Shown in pieces: positions 1 through 6,007 of a stretch of 7,826 nucleotides of DNA; position 1 is the first letter of the stretch, and each line of letters begins with the position of its first letter. The notes under the pieces are model-generated. The model searched no databases and was not told where the DNA came from. It saw only the letters and a list, made by a program, of their open reading frames with translations. The DNA is from QYOJ01 sp964642545. GTDB lineage: Bacteria; Bacteroidota; Bacteroidia; Bacteroidales; FEN-979. Where the stretch lies: NCBI GenBank assembly GCA_964642545.1, contig CAZXQU010000099.1, positions 1 through 7,826 on the forward strand. Reading direction: 5' to 3'. The translations under genes and the position numbers were made by a program.

Positions 1-2
1 GA

Positions 3-143
3 GAGGTGGAAAAAGACTTTTACGGGAATGCGTTGGTTCCCCTTCAGGTAATCACGCGCAAACCAATAGTGTCGGGAGAGTCGGAGATCAACGAAAACCC
101 CAGGGCCCGGAGTGCCCGGTTACGCATTGCAAAAAAAATCTGA
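3..143 (+). CDS. rsmH: RsmH (MraW) 16S rRNA m4C1402 methyltransferase, C-terminal end (5' partial)
   Basis: The first 46 codons in frame 3 are the tail of an open frame that enters from outside the window and stops at TGA 141-143. RsmH N4-methylates C1402 of 16S rRNA in the cytoplasm using S-adenosylmethionine. The visible part contains ITRKPI followed by a SESEINENPRARSARLRIAKK ending. This matches the family's C-terminal signature (TRKPI...E...NPRARSAKLR), which lies in the last 40 residues of RsmH proteins. The SAM-binding core lies upstream and cannot be seen. Its position directly before ftsL is the standard dcw arrangement. The stop lies one base before the ftsL start, so the two genes are probably translationally coupled. 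An A8 run at 131-138 encodes the final lysines. Confidence 0.93.
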   Translation, partial: EVEKDFYGNALVPLQVITRKPIVSGESEINENPRARSARLRIAKKI

Positions 144-144
144 A

Positions 145-558
145 ATGAAGGAGACAACAGCCACGGTATTTCCGGATGAACTTCAGGAAGAGGTGCATCC
201 CGAAAAAAAGAAAAAACGGATTACGAAACCGATTCAGAGTTTGCTTGAAGGGGATTTCCTCTCACGCGAAGGGGTGGTGAATAACCTCCCTTTCCTGGCC
301 TTCCTCGCTATCATCGCCATTATTTATATCGCCAATACATACTACGCAGAAAAAACCTTCAAGGATATCGAAGCTACAAAAGTGGAATTAAAGGAGTTGC
401 GCTACCAGTATATCACAACCAAGTCGAACCTGATGTATCTCAGCAAGCAGTCGGAAATCTCGCGACGGGCGAAACTGTTGGGGCTTAATGAAACAACCGT
501 GCCTCCGTATAAAATTTTCCACGCCGGATTAGCACAATCATCTGCAAAAGGGAAATAG
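145..558 (+). CDS. ftsL: FtsL-like cell division protein (Bacteroidota type)
   Basis: This is a 137-residue bitopic membrane protein, probably the FtsL component of the FtsQLB/FtsWI divisome. Residues 1-46 are charged and cytoplasmic, with a basic KKKKR cluster near residue 21. One hydrophobic segment spans about residues 47-66. After it comes a periplasmic, heptad-like charged helix of about 35 residues (roughly 70-105), as expected for FtsL coiled-coil pairing. The C-terminal part carries a SRRAKLLGL stretch, which resembles the conserved end of Bacteroidota FtsL-like proteins. FtsL sequences diverge widely, so the call rests mainly on topology, size and position between rsmH and ftsI. I chose ATG 145 because it directly follows the rsmH stop. 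The upstream in-frame ATG at 112 would overlap rsmH by 32 bases and add residues that look like out-of-frame rsmH. The gene ends 3 bases before ftsI. Confidence 0.82.
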   Translation: MKETTATVFPDELQEEVHPEKKKKRITKPIQSLLEGDFLSREGVVNNLPFLAFLAIIAIIYIANTYYAEKTFKDIEATKVELKELRYQYITTKSNLMYLSKQSEISRRAKLLGLNETTVPPYKIFHAGLAQSSAKGK

Positions 559-561
559 GAA

Positions 562-2724
562 ATGGAAGAGGCAAAGAAATCGATCCTGTTGCGTGTTTAC
601 CTGGTTTATCTGGGTATTCTCCTCTTTGCCATTGCCATCATGGGACGGGCGATTTATATTCAGTCATTCGAGAGTGCCGAACTGATGGAGCAAGCTAACA
701 AGCAGGAGCTCAGCTGGGTTGATGTGGAAGCCATCAGGGGGAATATTTGCTCAGATGATGGAACTCTTCTGGCCACCTCTATCCCCATTTTCGATATCCG
801 AATGGATATGTGTACGGATTCATTAACAGATGAGATCTTCCGGAAGAATGTCGACTCGCTTGCCTACCGGCTTTCGGCCCTTTTCCATGACAGGACTGCT
901 TCCCAATACCGCGATGAACTCTGGGAAGCCAGAAGAGATAAGGAACGGTATTACCTGATCAAGCGCAAGATCACTTATCCCGAACTGAAGGCGCTCCGAA
1001 CCTTCCCGATCTTCAAACGAGGGAAATACAAGGGTGGGTTGATTGTAATTCCCCATTACCAGCGGGAATTGCCCTACAAAGAGTTGGCCAAACGGACGAT
1101 CGGCTATGAAAGCACAGATGAATCGAATCGCGTATTTGTAGGGTTGGAAGGTTTTTTCAGCGAGGATCTGCAAGGGATGATAGGAAAACGGCTGATGCGG
1201 AAAGTGGGAAACAGCACCTGGGTTCCCCTGGACCTGGACAATGAGCTGGAACCTCAAAATGGGGATGACATCATCACAACGATCGATATCAACATCCAGG
1301 ACCTGGCACAACGGGCACTCCTGAAAGAGTTGATTGCCGATAGTGCCGATCACGGATGCATGGTAGTGATGGAGGTTGCCACCGGTTATATCAAGGCCAT
1401 TGCCAACCTGAAACGGGTTGGCCGGAACAGCTACGAAGAGGGTTATAATTATGCCATTGGTGAGAGTACCGAACCGGGCTCTACCTTTAAGCTTGTATCG
1501 TTCCTCGTGGCACTGGAAGATGGAAAAGTGGACCTGAATACACCGGTTGCGACAGGCAACGGGGAGGTAATTTACAGCAGGCGTAAGATGTCCGATTCGC
1601 ACCGGGGAGGGTACGGAACCATCACAGCCCAGGAGGTTTTTGAGAAATCAAGTAATGTTGGCACATCGCAGATCATCTTCAATGCTTACAGTTCCGAACC
1701 CCAGAAATATATCGACGGAATCTACAAACTGGGCATTCAGAATTTGCTTGGGCTCCAGATTAGCGGAGAGGGTCAGCCCAACATCAAAGACACCAAAGAC
1801 AAATTCTGGTCGAAGTTATCATTACCCTGGATATCTATCGGCTACGAAGTGGCAATGACACCTCTTCAGCTGCTCACCTTATACAATGCGGTTGCCAATA
1901 ACGGGACCATGGTAAAACCACTGCTGGTAAAGGAGATCCATCGGAACGGACAGGTGGTGACACAGTTTGAGACAGAGGTGATCAATCCGGCCATCTGCTC
2001 ACCCGCAACCATTGCCAAAGCGAGGAAGATGCTACTGGGGGTGGTTGAAAAAGGGACAGCCACCAATATCAAGAATCCTGTCTATAAGATTGCCGGAAAA
2101 ACGGGAACTGCCCAGGTTGCCATGAACAATAAGGGATATGGGAACAAAGGAGGATCAGTGCAGTACAAAGGATCGTTTGTCGGGTTCTTTCCTGCCGAAG
2201 ATCCGAAATATTCGATGATCGTTGTGATCAACAATCCAAAAAAGGGAAAATACTACGGGGCCTCTATCGCCGGACCTGTTTTCAAAGAGGTTTCCGATCA
2301 ACTCTATGCCCGGCATCCGGAGATCCAGTTCACGGCTTCAAAAGACACCATTTATCCCCTGATGCCTTCTGCCAAAGCAGGAAAGCGTAAGGATATTGAA
2401 CTGCTTTATGGAGACCTGGGCATGAATGCGATTTCAACCAATCCAAATGCACTGTGGGCACGGCCTCAATTGATCCAGGAGAGTGTTTCGCTGATGTCTG
2501 AATCGGTGACCCAGGGGATTATGCCGGATGTGACCGGGATGGGGATGAAAGATGCCGTTTACCTCCTTGAGAAAAATGGGCTTCTCGTGGTTGTCAATGG
2601 AAAAGGAAGTGTCGTAACCCAGTCAATTGCTCCAGGCGCTGTAGTTTCTCGAGGAATCGAGGTCCTGATTGAACTCAATCTTAAACCAAAACCAAAACCC
2701 ATAGAGGAGAAACCTGAAGCATGA
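562..2724 (+). CDS. ftsI: FtsI/PBP3-type septal peptidoglycan D,D-transpeptidase with C-terminal PASTA domain
   Basis: This 720-residue class B penicillin-binding protein cross-links septal peptidoglycan in the periplasm. An N-terminal signal anchor spans about residues 9-30. The class B dimerisation/pedestal motif RGNI is at 59-62, followed by a DDG.LLA segment. All three transpeptidase motifs are intact: S-T-F-K with catalytic Ser307 and Lys310, S-S-N at 363-365, and K-T-G-T at 513-516. A linker of about 90 residues follows the catalytic domain. One PASTA domain then occupies about residues 654-705 (starting MPDVTGM, with the SIAPGAVVSRG core). The protein ends in a Lys/Pro-rich tail. It is longer than E. 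coli FtsI (588 residues) because of the linker and PASTA domain, a build I know from other Bacteroidota. ATG 562 lies 3 bases after ftsL, with a weak GGA upstream. The stop overlaps the murE start. The partners expected from the cluster are FtsW and FtsL. SpoVD or generic PBP2 are alternative family labels, but the dcw context favours FtsI. Confidence 0.95.
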   Translation: MEEAKKSILLRVYLVYLGILLFAIAIMGRAIYIQSFESAELMEQANKQELSWVDVEAIRGNICSDDGTLLATSIPIFDIRMDMCTDSLTDEIFRKNVDSLAYRLSALFHDRTASQYRDELWEARRDKERYYLIKRKITYPELKALRTFPIFKRGKYKGGLIVIPHYQRELPYKELAKRTIGYESTDESNRVFVGLEGFFSEDLQGMIGKRLMRKVGNSTWVPLDLDNELEPQNGDDIITTIDINIQDLAQRALLKELIADSADHGCMVVMEVATGYIKAIANLKRVGRNSYEEGYNYAIGESTEPGSTFKLVSFLVALEDGKVDLNTPVATGNGEVIYSRRKMSDSHRGGYGTITAQEVFEKSSNVGTSQIIFNAYSSEPQKYIDGIYKLGIQNLLGLQISGEGQPNIKDTKDKFWSKLSLPWISIGYEVAMTPLQLLTLYNAVANNGTMVKPLLVKEIHRNGQVVTQFETEVINPAICSPATIAKARKMLLGVVEKGTATNIKNPVYKIAGKTGTAQVAMNNKGYGNKGGSVQYKGSFVGFFPAEDPKYSMIVVINNPKKGKYYGASIAGPVFKEVSDQLYARHPEIQFTASKDTIYPLMPSAKAGKRKDIELLYGDLGMNAISTNPNALWARPQLIQESVSLMSESVTQGIMPDVTGMGMKDAVYLLEKNGLLVVVNGKGSVVTQSIAPGAVVSRGIEVLIELNLKPKPKPIEEKPEA
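2721..2724 (+). promoter_or_regulatory. ATGA stop/start overlap coupling ftsI and murE translation
   Basis: The murE ATG (2721-2723) shares bases with the ftsI TGA (2722-2724). A GAGGAGA purine stretch at 2704-2710 lies 10 bases upstream of the ATG and could serve as a ribosome binding site. The four-base overlap is a common sign of translational coupling by re-initiation. Coupling is inferred from the geometry, not shown. Confidence 0.6.
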
Positions 2725-4196
2725 AGAGGCTGGAGGAGTTATTATATGGAATTATCGTGCGCCGGGTGACAGGTACGCCCGAGGTGAATGTGACCTCCCT
2801 GCACCTTGATTCCCGTAAGGCAGATGCCGGCACCCTCTTCGCAGCTATCCCGGGAACAGTGAGTGATGGACACGATTATATCCACCAGGCCGTGGCACAG
2901 GGTGCCAATGTAATCCTGTGTGAATGCCTTCCCAAACAGCTCCATGAAGGGGTTACTTACGTTGAGGTGGCTGACTCGGCTGAGGCTCTTGGCCTGATCG
3001 CCTCCCGGTTCTATGGGAATCCCTCCCATGCACTGAAACTGATCGGAATAACTGGCACCAACGGAAAGACCACTACCGCCACCCTGCTCTATCAACTCGT
3101 TGAAGCACTTGGGCACAAGGCAGGACTGATCTCAACCATCCGGAATATCATCCATGGGGAGGTTGTCAATTCCACCCATACAACTCCGGATGCCATTCAG
3201 TTAAACCAGTTGCTTCGGAGGATAGTGGATGCAGGATGTACATATTGCTTCATGGAGGTGAGTTCCCATGCGATCGACCAGCAGCGCATATCGGGTTTAC
3301 GGTTTACCGGAGGGATCTTCACCAATATCACCCACGACCATCTCGACTACCATCAAACGTTCGATCGCTATATCAGGGCGAAAAAGAGCTTTTTTGACCG
3401 GTTGACCCAGGAAGCCTTTGCGCTGGTAAACAGAGACGACAAGCATGGTATGGTGATGTTGCAAAATTGCGTGGCAAAAAAAATGAGTTTCGGGCTCACT
3501 ACCATGGCCGATTTCCGTTGCAAAGTGCTTGAAAATAGTGTTCATGGGCTTCACTTGCTACTTGACGGGCATGAGGTCTGGTTCAGGCTTATCGGCCGGT
3601 TCAATGCATACAACCTGCTATCCGCCTATGCGACAGCCATCATGCTGGGCTTGGACAATATAGAGATCCTGACAACCCTGAGCCGTCTTCAGCCTGTTGA
3701 AGGACGTTTCAATTATATCATCTCCCCGGCGCATATTACAGCCATCGTGGATTATGCCCATACACCCGATGCATTGCAGAACGTACTGGAGACGATTAAC
3801 GACATCCGTGAAGGATCGGGAGAGTTGATCACAGTTGTTGGAGCAGGGGGAAACCGGGATGCCACCAAGCGGCCGGTGATGGCTGCCATCGCATGCCAGT
3901 TCAGCAATAGAGTAATTCTCACCTCCGATAATCCGCGTTTTGAGGAGCCGGAAGCCATTTTGCAGGAGATGAAAACCGGGATTCCATTGACATATGAGAG
4001 GAATCTGCTGGTGATCACCGACCGGAGGGAGGCAATACGGACCGCCTGTGCTCTTGCCCGTCCTGGCGACTATATCCTGGTGGCAGGAAAAGGACATGAA
4101 CAGTACCAGGAAATTAAAGGAATCAGATACCCTTTCGATGACCAAGTCATTGTTCGCGAGATCTTCGGAATAAACCAACATGTCACCAATTCTTAA
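2721..4196 (+). CDS. murE: MurE, UDP-MurNAc-L-Ala-D-Glu:meso-diaminopimelate ligase
   Basis: This 491-residue cytoplasmic Mur ligase adds the third residue of the peptidoglycan stem peptide, with ATP hydrolysis. Its length is normal for the family. The N-terminal UDP-binding domain shows the DSRKA..GTLFAA.PG pattern at about 30-45. The P-loop GITGTNGKTTT is at 109-119. STHTTPD at 151-157 matches the UDP-MurNAc-dipeptide contact region. Y-I-R-A-K places the likely carbamylated lysine at Lys221. GAGGNRD..KRPVMA at 374-388 opens the C-terminal domain. DNPRFE at 403-408 is the diaminopimelate-type specificity motif; lysine-adding enzymes have a different residue at the Arg position. GKGHE is at 456-460. 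All key residues appear intact, so the enzyme should be active. The gene overlaps ftsI by 4 bases and ends 4 bases before the preferred mraY start. No murF follows it, which is usual for Bacteroidota dcw clusters. Confidence 0.97.
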   Translation: MKRLEELLYGIIVRRVTGTPEVNVTSLHLDSRKADAGTLFAAIPGTVSDGHDYIHQAVAQGANVILCECLPKQLHEGVTYVEVADSAEALGLIASRFYGNPSHALKLIGITGTNGKTTTATLLYQLVEALGHKAGLISTIRNIIHGEVVNSTHTTPDAIQLNQLLRRIVDAGCTYCFMEVSSHAIDQQRISGLRFTGGIFTNITHDHLDYHQTFDRYIRAKKSFFDRLTQEAFALVNRDDKHGMVMLQNCVAKKMSFGLTTMADFRCKVLENSVHGLHLLLDGHEVWFRLIGRFNAYNLLSAYATAIMLGLDNIEILTTLSRLQPVEGRFNYIISPAHITAIVDYAHTPDALQNVLETINDIREGSGELITVVGAGGNRDATKRPVMAAIACQFSNRVILTSDNPRFEEPEAILQEMKTGIPLTYERNLLVITDRREAIRTACALARPGDYILVAGKGHEQYQEIKGIRYPFDDQVIVREIFGINQHVTNS

Positions 4197-4200
4197 AGGT

Positions 4201-5454
4201 ATGCTCTATTATCTTTTTCAATATCTGGACACAACCTTCAACTTTCCCGGCGCCGGGGTATTTCAATATATCTCCTTCAGGGCAGGTGCAGCGCTGATCA
4301 CATCCCTCTTCATCTCCTTGATCATTGGAAAACGACTGATCGGATTTCTTCGGAAGAAACAGGTGGGTGAAGATATCCGCGACTTGGGACTGGAAGGAGA
4401 GCAGGAGAAAAAGGGGACACCTACGATGGGGGGGCTGATTATCCTGGCAGCAATCCTGGTACCTACGCTTCTGTTTGCCAAACTACATAATATCTACATC
4501 CTGTTGATCCTGATTGCCACAGTATGGCTGGGTATGATCGGATTTCTCGATGACTATATCAAAGTGTTCCGGAAAGACAAAAAGGGGCTGGCAGGTAGAT
4601 TTAAAGTATTGGGACAGATTGGATTGGGTTTGATCATTGGGTTTACCATGTATTTCAGCAACGACATAGTGATCAGGGAAAGGGTAGATCCTCAAGCGGT
4701 AGTGAAGTCAAACCAGGTGTTCGGTGTTGAGACAGCAACAGAACAAACCGTAATTTTTAATAAAACAGCAGTAAAATCAACCAAAACCACCATCCCCTTT
4801 ATTAAAAACAACGAGTTCGACTACTCCTCCCTGATCTCCTGGTTGGGCGACAATGCAAAATACTGGACCTGGCTGATCTTCATCCCGCTGGTGATCTTCA
4901 TCATCATTGCCGTTTCCAACGGTGCCAACCTCACCGACGGGTTGGATGGGCTGGCAACTGGAACTTCGGCGATCATCGGTGTCACCCTGGGGGTCCTGGC
5001 CTATGTTTCAGGCAATATCATATTTGCCAACTACCTGAATATTATGTATATACCAAATACAGGGGAGCTGGCAATTTACATCAGTGCATTTGTGGGAGCC
5101 TGTATCGGATTCCTCTGGTACAACTCATATCCGGCCCAGGTTTTTATGGGCGATACCGGAAGCCTGGCATTGGGCGGAGTGATTGCGGTGTTCGCTATCA
5201 TGATCCGCAAAGAGATCATGATCCCCATCTTTTGCGGGATCTTTCTGGCCGAAAACCTGTCGGTTGTTCTGCAGGTCAGCTGGTTCAAATATACCAAACG
5301 AAAATTTGGGACGGGAAGAAGAATTTTCCGGATGTCGCCCCTACACCATCATTTTCAACTTCTTGGATATCACGAGTCGAAGATCGTGCTCCGCTTTTTC
5401 ATTGTCGGCATCATGCTGGCAGTTTTATCCATTGTAACACTTAAACTCCGATAA
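4201..5454 (+). CDS. mraY: MraY, phospho-N-acetylmuramoyl-pentapeptide transferase
   Basis: This 417-residue polytopic inner-membrane enzyme transfers phospho-MurNAc-pentapeptide from UDP to undecaprenyl phosphate, making lipid I. Visible motifs are GTPTMGG at 72-78, the Asp-Asp pair in LDDYIK at 117-118, NLTDGLDGLA at 243-252 with catalytic-site Asp246 and Asp249, FMGDTGS at 315-321, and the SPLHHHF loop with three histidines at 382-384. About ten hydrophobic helices alternate through the protein. It is longer than the 360-residue E. coli enzyme mainly because of a polar segment at about 155-222, which I know from Bacteroidota MraY. I prefer ATG 4201, since MLYYLFQYLD is the usual N-terminus. 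ATG 4180 is also in frame; it would add 7 residues, overlap murE by 17 bases and has a slightly better-spaced upstream GGA. The stop lies 2 bases before the murD remnant. Confidence 0.96.
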   Translation: MLYYLFQYLDTTFNFPGAGVFQYISFRAGAALITSLFISLIIGKRLIGFLRKKQVGEDIRDLGLEGEQEKKGTPTMGGLIILAAILVPTLLFAKLHNIYILLILIATVWLGMIGFLDDYIKVFRKDKKGLAGRFKVLGQIGLGLIIGFTMYFSNDIVIRERVDPQAVVKSNQVFGVETATEQTVIFNKTAVKSTKTTIPFIKNNEFDYSSLISWLGDNAKYWTWLIFIPLVIFIIIAVSNGANLTDGLDGLATGTSAIIGVTLGVLAYVSGNIIFANYLNIMYIPNTGELAIYISAFVGACIGFLWYNSYPAQVFMGDTGSLALGGVIAVFAIMIRKEIMIPIFCGIFLAENLSVVLQVSWFKYTKRKFGTGRRIFRMSPLHHHFQLLGYHESKIVLRFFIVGIMLAVLSIVTLKLR

Positions 5455-5456
5455 CC

Positions 5457-6002
5457 ATGACGCTAGAAGCATTGGCTTTACAAGGACGACCCAAGACCTA
5501 CTCAACACTGGCTGCATCAGTGACTTCCAGGATTTTAGAACTGAGGAAGGAGTTGATCAAAGAGTCGCTCGGCAGTTCACAATCTCCTGAACACCAAATG
5601 GAATTTGTTGCCAACATTCATGGGGTTGAGTTTATAAACGATTCCCATGCCTGTAATCTGAATGCCACCTGGTTTGCCCTGGAGAGTTTGAACCGGCCCG
5701 TAATCTGGATTGCAGGAGGTGCCGACAAACGAAATGATTATGCCAGCATCAGGGAACTGGTGGAGCAAAAGGTCAAGGCGATTGTTCTTATGGGAGACTC
5801 GAAAAATATCCCAGAAGTATTCAATGGCACTGAAATACCCATTATCCGGGTTAAAGAGATGCCGGAAGCTGTTGAGGCCGCATACTACCTGGCCAAAACG
5901 GGTGATTGTGTACTCCTCTCCCCTGCCTGTCCCAGTTTCGAAATGTTTGAAAATTTTGAGGCACGGGGTATCGCTTATAAAAATGCCGTAAAGAATCTAT
6001 AG
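5457..6002 (+). CDS. C-terminal remnant of MurD (domain 3 only), probably non-catalytic
   Basis: This 181-residue frame matches only the C-terminal part of MurD, the UDP-MurNAc-L-Ala:D-glutamate ligase, which is normally about 450 residues. Residues 1-38 correspond to the last helix of the central domain, and about 45-181 to the glutamate-binding domain 3. The UDP-binding domain and the P-loop ATPase domain are absent. They cannot lie upstream, because the frame is closed by TAA at 5442-5444 and mraY occupies that DNA. In the retained part, the ATP-side motifs are changed: G.HN..N is GRPKTYS (10-16), HR is HQ (46-47), and DSKATN is DSHACN (62-67). Residues corresponding to the E. coli D-glutamate contacts Lys348, Ser415 and Phe422 are kept as Lys91, Ser160 and Phe167. 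LSPACPSFEMF at 154-164 identifies the family clearly. No stop or frameshift interrupts the frame, and it sits 2 bases after mraY and 5 before ftsW. Ligase activity is very unlikely. It may be a decaying fragment, a ligand-binding domain with a new role, or a spacer kept for coupling to ftsW. Confidence 0.85.
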   Translation: MTLEALALQGRPKTYSTLAASVTSRILELRKELIKESLGSSQSPEHQMEFVANIHGVEFINDSHACNLNATWFALESLNRPVIWIAGGADKRNDYASIRELVEQKVKAIVLMGDSKNIPEVFNGTEIPIIRVKEMPEAVEAAYYLAKTGDCVLLSPACPSFEMFENFEARGIAYKNAVKNL

Positions 6003-6007
6003 AACGA

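Noticed and set aside
112..144. Earlier ATG at 112 for ftsL
   Set aside because: It would overlap the conserved end of rsmH by 32 bases, and the extra residues are rsmH sequence read in another frame. ATG 145, just after the rsmH stop, is more natural.
823..1602. 259-codon open frame on the minus strand opposite ftsI
   Set aside because: It lies wholly inside ftsI, which has all catalytic motifs. Its translation shows no recognisable domain and I see no supporting context, so it is a shadow frame.
3618..4181. 187-codon minus-strand frame opposite murE
   Set aside because: It is contained in the murE coding sequence with intact C-terminal motifs, and its product has no recognisable domain.
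4197..4200. Absence of murF between murE and mraY as an anomaly
   Set aside because: murF is usually outside the dcw cluster in Bacteroidota, so its absence here is normal.
5710..5991. 93-codon plus-strand frame inside the murD remnant, which could suggest a frameshift
   Set aside because: Its translation does not resemble MurD, while the main frame keeps MurD motifs continuously to its end. There is no frameshift in the retained part.
5457..6002. Explaining the short murD as a frameshift or wrong start with the rest of the gene upstream
   Set aside because: The DNA upstream encodes mraY through its final residues, and the murD frame has a stop at 5442-5444. The missing domains are not in this window in any frame.
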